64,000 nt of DNA, taken from the NCBI RefSeq assembly GCF_049316285.1, contig NZ_JBMOXA010000021.1, positions 21,777-85,776 on the forward strand. Reading direction: 5' to 3'. Both the position numbers and the translations under genes were made by a program. The notes beneath the pieces are model-generated. The model had not been told where the DNA came from, ran no database searches, and saw nothing but the letters and a program-made list of their open reading frames with translations. This document shows positions 42,749 to 51,426 of this stretch, piece after piece; the first letter of the stretch is position 1, and every line of letters begins with the position of its first letter. The stretch comes from Rhodoferax_B sp049316285 (GTDB lineage Bacteria; Pseudomonadota; Gammaproteobacteria; Burkholderiales; Burkholderiaceae_C).

Positions 42749-43738
42749 ATGAGCGCGACCAGCCAGGCAGTACAGATCCAAGAACACGGCGGCCCCGAGC
42801 AACTGAAGTTGGTCACGGTCAGCGTGGGCGACCCGGGCCCGGGCGAGATCCGCATCCGCCACAAGGCCATAGGCCTGAACTTCATCGACGTGTACCAACG
42901 CGCCGGTGTCTACAAGATGCCCATGCCGCTGAACCTGGGCATGGAGGCCTCGGGCGTGGTCGAGGCCGTGGGTGAGGGCGTGAGCCATCTGCGCGTGGGG
43001 GACCGCGCCGCCTACGCCAGCCAGCCGCCCGGCAGCTATAGCGAGCTGCGTGTGATGCCGGCGCGCACCGTCTGCAAGCTGCCCGATGCGATCTCGTTTG
43101 AAACCGGCGCGGCCATGATGCTCAAGGGGCTGACGGCGCAATACCTGTTGAAGAAAACCCTGCCGCAAGGCGGCCTGCAAGCCGGTGACTTTGTGTTGTT
43201 CCACGCCGCCGCCGGTGGTGTGGGTTTGATTGCCAGCCAGTGGGCGCGTGCGCTGGGCCTGCAACTCATAGGCACGGCAGGCTCGGATGCGAAATGTGCG
43301 CTCGCCAAAGAGAACGGCGCGGCCCACGTGATCAACTACAACACCGAAGACTTTGCCGCGCGTGTGAAAGACATCACCGGCGGCCAGGGTGTGAAAGTGG
43401 TCTACGACTCGGTGGGCAAAGACACCTTCGAGAAGTCGCTCGAATGCCTGCGCCCGTTTGGTTTGATGGCCTCGTTTGGCAATGCCTCGGGTGTGGTGCC
43501 GCCGGTGGCACCCGTGATTCTTGCCCCCAAATGCCTTTACCTCACGCGGGCCACGCTGTTCACCCACATGGCCACACGCGAAAGCACACAGGCCATGGCC
43601 GACGAACTGTTTGCCGTGGTGGAAAGCGGCCAGGTGAAGATACACATCGACCAGCGTTACCCGCTGGCGGAAGTGCAGCAGGCGCACCGCGACCTGGAAG
43701 CACGCAAGACCACCGGCTGCACCATCCTCACGCTGTGA
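42749..43738 (+). CDS. Quinone oxidoreductase / zeta-crystallin-like (MDR family)
   Basis: 329 residues. QAVQIQEHGGPEQLKLVTVS, GLNFIDVYQRAGVYKMPMPL and the NADPH-binding loop HAAAGGVGLIASQWARALG identify the QOR branch of medium-chain reductases, which lacks the catalytic zinc site. It reduces quinones by one electron with NADPH. TCTGGAGAC stands ahead of the ATG. It is coupled to the Nudix gene through a GTGA overlap. Confidence 0.93.
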   Translation: MSATSQAVQIQEHGGPEQLKLVTVSVGDPGPGEIRIRHKAIGLNFIDVYQRAGVYKMPMPLNLGMEASGVVEAVGEGVSHLRVGDRAAYASQPPGSYSELRVMPARTVCKLPDAISFETGAAMMLKGLTAQYLLKKTLPQGGLQAGDFVLFHAAAGGVGLIASQWARALGLQLIGTAGSDAKCALAKENGAAHVINYNTEDFAARVKDITGGQGVKVVYDSVGKDTFEKSLECLRPFGLMASFGNASGVVPPVAPVILAPKCLYLTRATLFTHMATRESTQAMADELFAVVESGQVKIHIDQRYPLAEVQQAHRDLEARKTTGCTILTL

Positions 43739-44565
43739 GTGGGTTCGCTGATGCCGAGGTGGCGGCCTGGCTCGCCAGGCTGCGCAGCAGTGCCGAGCAG
43801 CCGCCGTTGCGCGTGCGCCTGCCGCTATGGGCGGGCGCGGCGCAGATCGGCTCGGTGGAGCCAGAGTTCATTGCCAAAATATGCCTCTCAGGCATGGTGG
43901 ATCTGCGTGAGCTGCTTCTGAATGAAGAGCGCGATGGCGTGGCTGGCTGGCGCCTGGCAGGCGAACCCATGGCAACACTCGCGTATCTGGCGAATGTTTT
44001 GCGCGAGGCCGGCCTGGCCCACGCCTGGCGCAACGAACAACTGGCCGTGCCCGACGCCCATGGCCAACGTATTGCCACGGTGGAGCGCGCCGTGGTGCGC
44101 GGCCTGGGCATCACCACCCAAGCCGTGCATTTGCTGGGCATTGCCCCTGATGGCCGCCACTGGGTGCAGCAGCGTGCCTTCAACAAACCCAACGACCCCG
44201 GGCTGTGGGACACGCTGATGGGCGGCATGGTCTCGGCCGCCGACAGCGTAGACACGGCCCTTGTGCGCGAAACCTGGGAAGAGGCCGGCTTACACGTCGA
44301 GCAACTGACCGACGTGCGTCCCGGTGGTCGCCTGACGATCCGCCGGCCCACCAGCGACTGCGCTGGGGCGGGCTATGTGGTCGAGCACATAGCCTGGTTT
44401 GTGGCGACCATCCCCGAGCACCTCACGCCGCAGAACCAGGACGGCGAGGTTGAGCAGTTTGTGCTGATGGAGCGCGACACGCTGTGGCAAAAAATGCTGC
44501 GCGGCGAGTTCACCAGCGAGGCGGCGTTGATACAGGCGGCGTACTTCGAGATGGCGCAGGTTTAA
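43735..44565 (+). CDS. Nudix hydrolase (DUF4743-type)
   Basis: 276 residues starting at the GTG at 43735, which overlaps the previous stop. An N-terminal DUF4743-like region (about 1-120) precedes the Nudix domain (ITTQAVHLLGIAPDGRHWVQ, then GLWDTLMGGMV). The Nudix box GMVSAADSVDTALVRETWEE (continuing AGL) has Asp at the first conserved Glu, while the catalytic REUxEE is intact. Related eukaryotic proteins act on thiamine-derived or other damaged nucleotides. The frame remains open far upstream inside the oxidoreductase gene, but that part is antisense-free shadow and not coding. Confidence 0.87.
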   Translation: MSGFADAEVAAWLARLRSSAEQPPLRVRLPLWAGAAQIGSVEPEFIAKICLSGMVDLRELLLNEERDGVAGWRLAGEPMATLAYLANVLREAGLAHAWRNEQLAVPDAHGQRIATVERAVVRGLGITTQAVHLLGIAPDGRHWVQQRAFNKPNDPGLWDTLMGGMVSAADSVDTALVRETWEEAGLHVEQLTDVRPGGRLTIRRPTSDCAGAGYVVEHIAWFVATIPEHLTPQNQDGEVEQFVLMERDTLWQKMLRGEFTSEAALIQAAYFEMAQV

Positions 44566-44574
44566 GGGCAAACC

Positions 44575-45501
44575 TTAGGCGTTGGGCAGTGGTTTGTCGC
44601 CATGCATCTGCCCCGCGACTTCGGCGACCAAATGCCACACCAGCGCCACCAGCGGTGCCAGCGCCCGGTGTTTGCGATGCACCAGCATGATGCGGCGTTC
44701 CACGCGCGGTGTCAGCCGGATGACGGTGAGCGCATGGCCTTGCAACTCGGCGGGCGTGAGGGCCAGGGCCGGCAACACGGTGATGCCAATGCCGGCCTCC
44801 ACCATGCGGAAGACAGTGGTGGGGTGGCCCAGCTCCTGCACCACGCTGACCTCGGCCTGTTGTTCGGCCAGGGCCTTGTCGATCAGGCGCCGACTGCCAG
44901 AAGCGTGGTCCAGCAACACCAGGTTTTCGCCCGCCAGCGCGCGCCAGGCCACGTTTTTGCGCTGCGCCAGGGCGTGGTCGCGGCGTGTCACCAGGCAGAA
45001 CGGCTCGCGCAAGATGGGCTGGCAATGCAGGTCGTCAGGGGCTGACGGGTCTATCACCACACCAAAGTCCACCTCGCCTGAACGCACGCTGCTCAGCACG
45101 TCTTGCTGCACGCGGTCTAGCAGCACCAGTTGAATCTCCGGGTGCTGCTCGGCGCAGCGCGCAATACAAGCCGGCATGAGGTTGGCCGACAGCGTGGGGC
45201 TGCTGGCCACGCGCACCTTGCCGCGCCGCGCCTGCGCCATGCCTTGCACATCTTGCAGCGATAGTTCCAGTTCATCCAGCAGGCGGTCCAGCTTGCCCGC
45301 CAGGTTGCGGCCGGCTTCGGTGGGCTCGACCTCGCGCGTGGTGCGGTTCAGCAACTGCAGGCCGAGTTGGCCTTCCAGCTCGCGTATGCAGCGGCTGATG
45401 GCCGGTTGCGTCAGGCCAATCTGGTCGCCGGCACGGCTGAAGTTGCGGTGTTGCACCACGGCCTGGAACACGCGCAACTGGCGCAAGGTGACATTCATCA
45501 T
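44575..45501 (-). CDS. LysR family transcriptional regulator
   Basis: 308 residues. The winged helix is TLRQLRVFQAVVQHRNFSRA and GLTQPAISRCIRELEGQLGL (about 4-62). The effector-binding domain follows with RVASSPTLSANLMPACIARC and late VEAGIGITVLPALAL. Divergent from the BASS transporter gene with 93 bp between, holding an inverted repeat, so it most likely controls that transporter. Confidence 0.9.
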   Translation of the reverse strand: MMNVTLRQLRVFQAVVQHRNFSRAGDQIGLTQPAISRCIRELEGQLGLQLLNRTTREVEPTEAGRNLAGKLDRLLDELELSLQDVQGMAQARRGKVRVASSPTLSANLMPACIARCAEQHPEIQLVLLDRVQQDVLSSVRSGEVDFGVVIDPSAPDDLHCQPILREPFCLVTRRDHALAQRKNVAWRALAGENLVLLDHASGSRRLIDKALAEQQAEVSVVQELGHPTTVFRMVEAGIGITVLPALALTPAELQGHALTVIRLTPRVERRIMLVHRKHRALAPLVALVWHLVAEVAGQMHGDKPLPNA

Positions 45502-45517
45502 GGTTAATCATGAATCT

Positions 45518-45550
45518 ATCAGATAAATACATTTCATTTTTTAATCTGAT
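45518..45550. promoter_or_regulatory. Inverted repeat, LysR operator candidate
   Basis: ATCAGAT (45518-45524) and ATCTGAT (45544-45550) are perfect inverted copies 19 bp apart in an AT-rich gap between the divergent LysR and BASS genes. Confidence 0.45.
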
Positions 45551-45594
45551 CGAGGTCCAATACGCTGCATAACTAAATTGCCGAGGTTGCTGCC

Positions 45595-46605
45595 ATGTCC
45601 CGTCCCCGTTTTCTGCCCGACAACTTCACCCTTGCACTGGTGGTCACCGTCACGCTGGCCAGCTTTTTGCCCGCGCGCGGCAGCGTGGCCCACGGTTTTG
45701 AATGGGCCACCACGGCCGCCATCAGCCTGCTGTTTTTCCTGCACGGCGCCAAGTTGTCGCGCGAGGCGGTGGTGGCCGGCGCCACCCACTGGCGCTTGCA
45801 CCTGCTGGTGCTGGCCAGCACTTTTGTCATGTTCCCGGTGCTGGGCCTGCTCTTGAAGCCGGTGCTCGCGCCCTTGGTCACGCCTGATTTGTATCTGGGG
45901 ATTCTGTTCCTGTGCTGCCTGCCGGCCACGGTGCAGTCGGCGATTGCGTTCACGTCTATGGCGCGGGGCAATATTCCGGCCGCGGTCTGCAGCGCTTCGG
46001 CGTCGACCTTGATCGGGGTGTTTGTCACGCCGATTCTGGTGAGCCTGGTGGTCACCTCAAACGGTGGTGATGCGGGGCCTTCCTTGGGTTCCATAGGCCG
46101 CATCCTGCTGCAGTTGATGCTGCCGTTTGTGCTCGGCCAACTGGCGCGCCCCTTCATCGCCGCCTGGGTCAAGAAACAGGCCAAGCTGGTCAAGCTGGTG
46201 GACCAGGGCTCGATTTTGCTGGTGGTGTTCACCGCTTTCAGTGCGGCCGTGGTGGAAGGGCTGTGGCAGCAGATTCCGGCCGTGTCGCTGCTCGGCCTGG
46301 TGGTGGTGTGTTGTGTGCTGCTGGCCTTGGCCTTGGGGGTCACGCGTTATGCCAGCCGCAAGCTCGGCTTCTCGACCGAAGACGAAGTCACCATCGTGTT
46401 CTGCGGCTCCAAGAAGAGCCTGGCCAGCGGCATCCCTATGGCCAAGGTGTTGTTTGCCTCGCATGCGGTCGGCGCGATTGTGTTGCCGCTGATGCTGTTC
46501 CATCAGATCCAGTTGATGGTGTGTGCGGTGCTGGCGCAGCGTTATGCGCAGCGGCGCGAAGAAGCGCCTGCCGCGGCTGTAGCGGGTGAAGCGCGGCCGT
46601 CGTAA
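45595..46605 (+). CDS. Bile acid:sodium symporter (BASS) family transporter
   Basis: 336 residues and about ten membrane helices. Landmarks include ISLLFFLHGAKLSREAVVAG, LPATVQSAIAFTSMARGN (the unwound crossover helix) and VIFCGSKKSLASGIPMAKVL. This is the YfeH/BASS type that imports organic anions such as pyruvate-like or sulfur compounds with sodium; the true substrate is unknown. The family start fits the ATG at 45595. The HPP gene converges on it three bases after its stop. Confidence 0.92.
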   Translation: MSRPRFLPDNFTLALVVTVTLASFLPARGSVAHGFEWATTAAISLLFFLHGAKLSREAVVAGATHWRLHLLVLASTFVMFPVLGLLLKPVLAPLVTPDLYLGILFLCCLPATVQSAIAFTSMARGNIPAAVCSASASTLIGVFVTPILVSLVVTSNGGDAGPSLGSIGRILLQLMLPFVLGQLARPFIAAWVKKQAKLVKLVDQGSILLVVFTAFSAAVVEGLWQQIPAVSLLGLVVVCCVLLALALGVTRYASRKLGFSTEDEVTIVFCGSKKSLASGIPMAKVLFASHAVGAIVLPLMLFHQIQLMVCAVLAQRYAQRREEAPAAAVAGEARPS

Positions 46606-46608
46606 AAG

Positions 46609-47739
46609 CTATTCGGTGGGCGCCGCCCGGTAAAGCGCCTTGACGAAGTCAGACTGGGTGAGCATGCCCACCAGGCGGCGTTCTGCGTCTATCACCGGAA
46701 TATGGTGGTGCCCGTCTTCGGTGAACACCGGCACCAGGTCGCTGACGCGCCGGTCGGCGCTGGCCACGCGCACTTCGCGCGTCATGATCTGGCCCACCAC
46801 CTCCGGCCGCTCCGAATGAAGCGTGCCGCTGGGCCGTACCAGGGCCTTGAGTCGGGCACCCAGGCCGTCGTGTTGCTCGGGCCCGGCCAGGCGCATGAAG
46901 TCTGCTCTGGTGACAATGCCCACGATGCGCCGGCTGCGGTCGATGATGGGCAGGGCCTTGATACGCTGGCTGCGCATCAGCGCCCAGGCTTCGTCCAGCG
47001 AGGTACCGAACTGCACGGCGGTGACATTCGGCGTCATCACGTCGGCGCAGCGCAGATTGCCAAAACGCCGCTGGTAGGCGGCGGATTCGGCCTCGTGCAA
47101 CAAACCTTCGAGATCGTCGCGGCTGATGTCCAGCACTTGGTTGTAGTGCCGCAGCGCGGTGTCCAGGTCGGCCGTGGTGAAGCGGCCACCGGTGTTGCTT
47201 GGGGTGGCGGGGGTTGCTTGGGCGTGTGGATAGCGCCTACCCGTCAAACGGTTGTAGAGCACACCGGCCAGCACCAGCAACAGGCAGTTGACCAAGACCG
47301 GAAACAACACAAATGACAGGCTGACACCCCCCAGGGCCGACAGCAATGCCGCCGCGCCGCCCGGCGGGTGCAGGCAGCGCAGCCAGAACATCAAGGCAAT
47401 GGCCAGCGCCACCGCCGCAGCGCCGGCGAATGCGGGGTCGGGGATGAGCATGGCGCAGAGCGCGCCGACCAGCGCCGACAAGGTGTTGCCGCCGACCACC
47501 GACCAGGGCTGGGCCAGCGGGCTTGCCGGTACGGCAAACACCAGCACCGCACTCGCGCCTATGGGGGCCACCAGCCAAGGCGTGGCAGGCGCAGCGCCCG
47601 CCCAATGGCGGCACAGCGCGGCGACCAGCATGATGCCAAAAGCCCCACCCGCCACACTGCGCCAGCGTTCACGGCCGTCGACGAGTAGCGGGCGTGGCCA
47701 GAACGAAGCCAGAAAGTTCTGCAGGTCGTGTGTCTTCAT
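46609..47739 (-). CDS. HPP-domain membrane protein with tandem CBS domains
   Basis: 376 residues. The N-terminal ~170 residues form an HPP transmembrane domain with WLVAPIGASAVLVFAVPASP, LAQPWSVVGGN and the name-giving WLRCLHPPGGAAALL. Two CBS domains follow (CADVMTPNVTAVQFGTSLDE and GQIMTREVRVASADRRVSDL), a nucleotide-sensing pair. HPP proteins have been linked to nitrite transport in plastids and cyanobacteria. The start overlaps the stop of the ClC gene by four bases, so the two are co-translated. Confidence 0.9.
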   Translation of the reverse strand: MKTHDLQNFLASFWPRPLLVDGRERWRSVAGGAFGIMLVAALCRHWAGAAPATPWLVAPIGASAVLVFAVPASPLAQPWSVVGGNTLSALVGALCAMLIPDPAFAGAAAVALAIALMFWLRCLHPPGGAAALLSALGGVSLSFVLFPVLVNCLLLVLAGVLYNRLTGRRYPHAQATPATPSNTGGRFTTADLDTALRHYNQVLDISRDDLEGLLHEAESAAYQRRFGNLRCADVMTPNVTAVQFGTSLDEAWALMRSQRIKALPIIDRSRRIVGIVTRADFMRLAGPEQHDGLGARLKALVRPSGTLHSERPEVVGQIMTREVRVASADRRVSDLVPVFTEDGHHHIPVIDAERRLVGMLTQSDFVKALYRAAPTE

Positions 47740-49532
47740 GTGCGTGAGGCTTTCCAGGGCAGGGCGCGCACTTGCTCGCGCTGCTCGTCTTCATGGAAGT
47801 GCGCCAGGTTGGGCTTGATCAAGTCGCTGCGCGAGATCATGCCCACGATGTGCAGGGAGCCGGCATCGGCCACCACCGGCAGCCGTTCCAGCCCGTGGCG
47901 CGCCAGACGTGTGGCCACCTTGCGGCAGGTTTCGCTGGCCAGCGCCACCTGTGGCGGTGCGCCCTGGAACAGATCGGCGATGGGCTGGTCGCCCATGGTG
48001 TCGGCATGGGCCAACAACAGCGCACGGTCGACCATGCCCAGCAAAACGCCTTGTTGCTGCACCGGATAGGCGCGGTGCATCTGGTCGGCGCCGAAGTGGC
48101 TGGCCAGCACGGCGTAGATAGGTGCCGAGGCTTCCACCGTCTGCACGGGCTGGCTCATGACGGCGCCGACAAACTCGCGCTCCAGCGGGTCCACGCCATG
48201 TTCCTGGTAGATGTGCCGGCCGCGGCGGGCGATTTTCTCGGTCATGATGGAGCGGCGCATGGTCAGCACGGTGAAGCCATAACCCACGGCCGAGGCGGTG
48301 AGCAGGGGCAGCAGGGCGTTCATGTCGCCCGTGAGCCCAAGTGCGAAGACGGTGGCGGTCAGCGGCGCACGCAGCGTGCCTGACAAGGTGGCCGCCATAC
48401 ACACCAGCGGCCACAGCGCCGCGTCCGGGCCGGGCAGCACATGCCCCAGCACCACGCCCAAACCGGCGCCCATCATCAGCAGGGGAGCCAGCACCCCGCC
48501 CGACGTACCCGAGCCCAAGGCCACCACCCAGATGATGGCCTTGACGGCCAGTACCGCGCACACCACACCCAGGGCCAAGCGGTTGTGCAGCAGGTCGCCA
48601 ATCACGTCGTAGCCCACGCCCAAGGCGCGCGGTTGCAGCCAGCCGCCAATACCGACCACTACGCCGCCAATGGCGGGCCACCACATCCAATGAATGGGCA
48701 GCTTGCCAAAAAGGTCTTCCACCTTGTAGAGCGCGCTGGACAGCCCCGCCGCCAGCGCGCCGCAGGCCAGGCCCGCCAGGGCACATGACAACAAGGTCAA
48801 GGTTTCAGGTGCTGCGGTTTGCATTGGAAACAGCGGGCCAGGCTCCAGCACCAATGGCCGCAGAAAACCGGCCACGGCGCAGGCCATGGCCACCGGCAGC
48901 AGGCTGCGCGGGCGCAGTTCAAACAGCAGCAGTTCCACCGCCAGCAGCACGGCGGCCACCGGGGTACCGAATACCGCAGTCATGCCCGCCGTCGCCCCGG
49001 CGACCAACAAGGCCTTGCGTTCTGCGGCGCTCAGGTGGAAGTGTTGTGCCAGCAGCGAGCCTATGGCGCCACCGGTCATGATGATGGGCCCCTCGGCGCC
49101 GAACGGGCCGCCGCTGCCGATGACGATGCCGGACGACAGCGGCTTCAACACCGCCACCTTGGGCGACATCTGGCTCTTGCCAAACAGAATCGCCTCTATG
49201 GCTTCAGGAATGCCGTGGCCGCGGATTTTGTCCGAGCCCCAGCGTGCCATCACACCAATGATGAGCCCGCCGATCACCGGCAGTGCGATCACATAGGCGC
49301 CCAAGCTGTGGGTGGCCGGTGAGTGCTCTGCGAGCGACAGCGTTTGAAAGAAAAAGAGGTTGGTGAAAAAGCGGATCAAGTCCAGCAGCACCACGGCGGC
49401 CAAGGTGCTGAGGCCACCGATGACACAGGCCATGGCGGTGATGCGTAACAGCCGGTCGTCCATGTTGAAGTCGCCGGAGCCCCGGGGCTTGGCGGGGCGC
49501 TGGGCGGCGAAACGGAGGGGAAATTTTTTCAT
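47736..49532 (-). CDS. ClC-type chloride channel/antiporter with C-terminal CBS pair
   Basis: 598 residues. The ClC pore motifs are visible: IGSGGPFGAEGPIIMTGGAI, in which GAEGP carries the gating Glu, and LGSGTSGGVLAPLLMMGAGL (the GxFxP equivalent GGVLAP). Two CBS domains lie beyond about residue 440 (VGAVMSQPVQTVEASAPIYA, then LERLPVVADAGSLHIVGMIS). The gating Glu suggests H+/anion exchange rather than a passive channel. An internal ATG at 49463 is a shorter start option. It sits between the MarR and HPP genes in one operon. Confidence 0.92.
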   Translation of the reverse strand: MKKFPLRFAAQRPAKPRGSGDFNMDDRLLRITAMACVIGGLSTLAAVVLLDLIRFFTNLFFFQTLSLAEHSPATHSLGAYVIALPVIGGLIIGVMARWGSDKIRGHGIPEAIEAILFGKSQMSPKVAVLKPLSSGIVIGSGGPFGAEGPIIMTGGAIGSLLAQHFHLSAAERKALLVAGATAGMTAVFGTPVAAVLLAVELLLFELRPRSLLPVAMACAVAGFLRPLVLEPGPLFPMQTAAPETLTLLSCALAGLACGALAAGLSSALYKVEDLFGKLPIHWMWWPAIGGVVVGIGGWLQPRALGVGYDVIGDLLHNRLALGVVCAVLAVKAIIWVVALGSGTSGGVLAPLLMMGAGLGVVLGHVLPGPDAALWPLVCMAATLSGTLRAPLTATVFALGLTGDMNALLPLLTASAVGYGFTVLTMRRSIMTEKIARRGRHIYQEHGVDPLEREFVGAVMSQPVQTVEASAPIYAVLASHFGADQMHRAYPVQQQGVLLGMVDRALLLAHADTMGDQPIADLFQGAPPQVALASETCRKVATRLARHGLERLPVVADAGSLHIVGMISRSDLIKPNLAHFHEDEQREQVRALPWKASRT

Positions 49533-49550
49533 GTGGAGGCCTGCCTGGTG

Positions 49551-49955
49551 TTATGGCATTGGCAAGTCGATCTTCGGCACCTCGAAAACCCCTTGCAGGG
49601 ATTTGAGTTCCGCCCGGTGCAAGGACGCCAGCCGCTGCAGCAGCTCTTCACCGGACGGCGACAGGTGGACCTGCACCTGGCGTCTATCCACCGCGTCCTG
49701 GCGCCGTTCCACCAAGCCCAGCGCTTCGCAGCGCGACACCAGGGCCACTGCAGCGTGTGGCAGTACTTGCAGACGCTCGGCCAACTCGCCCACGGTGGCC
49801 CATTCGCGGTCGGCAGCACCCTTGATCTGCAGCATCAGCAGGTATTGCTGGGGCTTGATGCCCTCTTGCATGGCGGCCAGTTCGGAGAAGCGCTCGAACT
49901 TGCGCATCTGGTAGCGAAACTCGGCCAGGGCCTGGAAGTCTTTTTTCTTGAGCAC
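49551..49955 (-). CDS. MarR family transcriptional regulator
   Basis: 134 residues. The winged helix reads EWATVGELAERLQVLPHAAV, SRCEALGLVERRQD and the wing DRRQVQVHLSPSGEELLQRL, a typical MarR arrangement. It heads the MarR-ClC-HPP operon (18 bp to ClC). A perfect palindrome lies 32 bp upstream of its start, the natural place for autoregulation. Confidence 0.88.
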   Translation of the reverse strand: MLKKKDFQALAEFRYQMRKFERFSELAAMQEGIKPQQYLLMLQIKGAADREWATVGELAERLQVLPHAAVALVSRCEALGLVERRQDAVDRRQVQVHLSPSGEELLQRLASLHRAELKSLQGVFEVPKIDLPMP

Positions 49956-49986
49956 GGCGAAGCCCGGGGTGACAAAGCCCGTATTT

Positions 49987-50003
49987 ATATCACGCCGTGA
50001 TAT
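49987..50003. promoter_or_regulatory. Perfect MarR-type palindrome
   Basis: ATATCACG-C-CGTGATAT, a perfect 8-bp inverted repeat with one central base, 17 bp long like known MarR boxes, directly upstream of the MarR gene. Confidence 0.65.
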
Positions 50004-50041
50004 TGTTTGCAGGCGCCGCTGCGCCTGCCCGACCTACCCGG

Positions 50042-50638
50042 TCAGATGCCTGCGCGCAGCAACTCCGCCACCACGCGGGGGTAGAGCAGGTGCTCTTGCG
50101 ACAGCACCCGGGCCGACAAACTGGCCGGGGTGTCACCCGGCAAAACCGGCACCGTCACCTGGCCCAGAATGGGGCCGTGGTCCAGCTCGGGCGTCACGCG
50201 GTGCACCGTGGCACCGGCCACTTTGCAGCCGGCTTCAATCGCGCGCTGGTGTGTGCGCAGGCCGGCGAACGCGGGCAGCAGCGAGGGGTGGATGTTGATC
50301 AACCGCCCGGCGTAGCGCAGCACAAAACCCTCGGTCAAGATGCGCATGAAGCCGGCCAGCACCACCAGGTGCGGCTCAAACTTGTCGATGACCTTTGCCA
50401 GTTCAGCGTCAAAAGCGGCGCGTGGGTCTTCGGCCTGGGCGAACTGTTTATGGTCGACCACGGCCGTCGCAATGCCCTGCGTGCGGGCGTACGCCAGCCC
50501 TTCGGCATCCGCTTTGTTGCTGATGACGGCTGCAATTTGGGCGCCATAACGGCTGGCCCAAGCCTCGTTTTGGGCCGCTTTTACGATGGCTGCCATATTG
50601 GAGCCACCGCCTGAGATCAAAATCACGATGTTTTTCAT
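50042..50638 (-). CDS. purN: Phosphoribosylglycinamide formyltransferase
   Basis: 198 residues. MKNIVILISGGGSNMAAIV begins the fold; the active site Asn/His are in LINIHPSLLPAFAGLRTHQR and the Asp in VTPELDHGPILGQ. Transfers a formyl group from 10-formyl-THF to GAR in purine synthesis. The start at 50638 is 19 bp from the divergent yceH start. Confidence 0.97.
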   Translation of the reverse strand: MKNIVILISGGGSNMAAIVKAAQNEAWASRYGAQIAAVISNKADAEGLAYARTQGIATAVVDHKQFAQAEDPRAAFDAELAKVIDKFEPHLVVLAGFMRILTEGFVLRYAGRLINIHPSLLPAFAGLRTHQRAIEAGCKVAGATVHRVTPELDHGPILGQVTVPVLPGDTPASLSARVLSQEHLLYPRVVAELLRAGI

Positions 50639-50657
50639 ACCTGTGGGAATTATCTCC

Positions 50658-51359
50658 GTGACCAACGCCTTCTCTCCCCTGACCCCTGTCGAAGCCCGCG
50701 TGCTGGCCACGCTGATGGAAAAAGCCCGCACCGTGCCCGACAGTTATCCGCTGTCGCTCAACACCCTGGTGATAGGCTGCAATCAGAAGACCACGCGCGA
50801 TCCGATCATGAATTTGAGCGAGGCCGAAATCCTGACCGCGCTGGACGAATTGAAGACGCGTGACCTGGTGCGCCCCGCCAGCGGCAGCCGCGTGGCGCGC
50901 TTCGAGCACAACTTTCAGCGTGGTGTGGGCGTGTTCGAGCAAGCGGCTGTTCTGCTCGGCATGCTGATGCTGCGCGGCCCGCAAACGGCGGGTGAGCTGC
51001 GGCTGAACACCGAGCGCTGGTATCGCTTTGCCGATATCTCCTCGGTCGATGGCTTTCTGGAAGAACTGCAAGAACGCTCGGAAGAAAAGGGCGGCCCGCT
51101 GGTGGTGAAGCTGCCGCGCGCGCCGGGTGCACGTGAACAGCGTTGGGCGCACTTGATGTGCGGTCCGGTGGATGTAGAGGCCTTGGCGGCAGGCGGCGGC
51201 GGTGCGGCACCCAGTGCCAACACTTCGATGTTGGAAGCCCGCGTCGTTGTGCTGGAAAACGAGGTGGCGCAATTGCGCGCCACGGTGGACAAACTGTGTG
51301 CGGAGCTGGGCATCGCCAACGCCACAAGCACGACGGAGTCACCTTTGTCTCCGTCCTGA
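50658..51359 (+). CDS. YceH family protein (DUF480)
   Basis: 233 residues from the GTG at 50658 (GGGAA upstream). LTPVEARVLATLMEKARTVP, DSYPLSLNTLVIGCNQKTTR and VMxLSEAE-like text mark the DUF480 tandem winged-helix family, whose role is unknown. The C-terminal 45 residues have a coiled-coil (MLEARVVVLENEVAQLRATV). An ATG at 50630 would overlap the purN start and is not preferred. Confidence 0.88.
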   Translation: MTNAFSPLTPVEARVLATLMEKARTVPDSYPLSLNTLVIGCNQKTTRDPIMNLSEAEILTALDELKTRDLVRPASGSRVARFEHNFQRGVGVFEQAAVLLGMLMLRGPQTAGELRLNTERWYRFADISSVDGFLEELQERSEEKGGPLVVKLPRAPGAREQRWAHLMCGPVDVEALAAGGGGAAPSANTSMLEARVVVLENEVAQLRATVDKLCAELGIANATSTTESPLSPS

Positions 51360-51426
51360 CAGCCGGGCGCGAGGTCCGGTGCTAAAAACCAGTGAACCGC
51401 CGTAACGGTACAACGGAGACAAAAAC

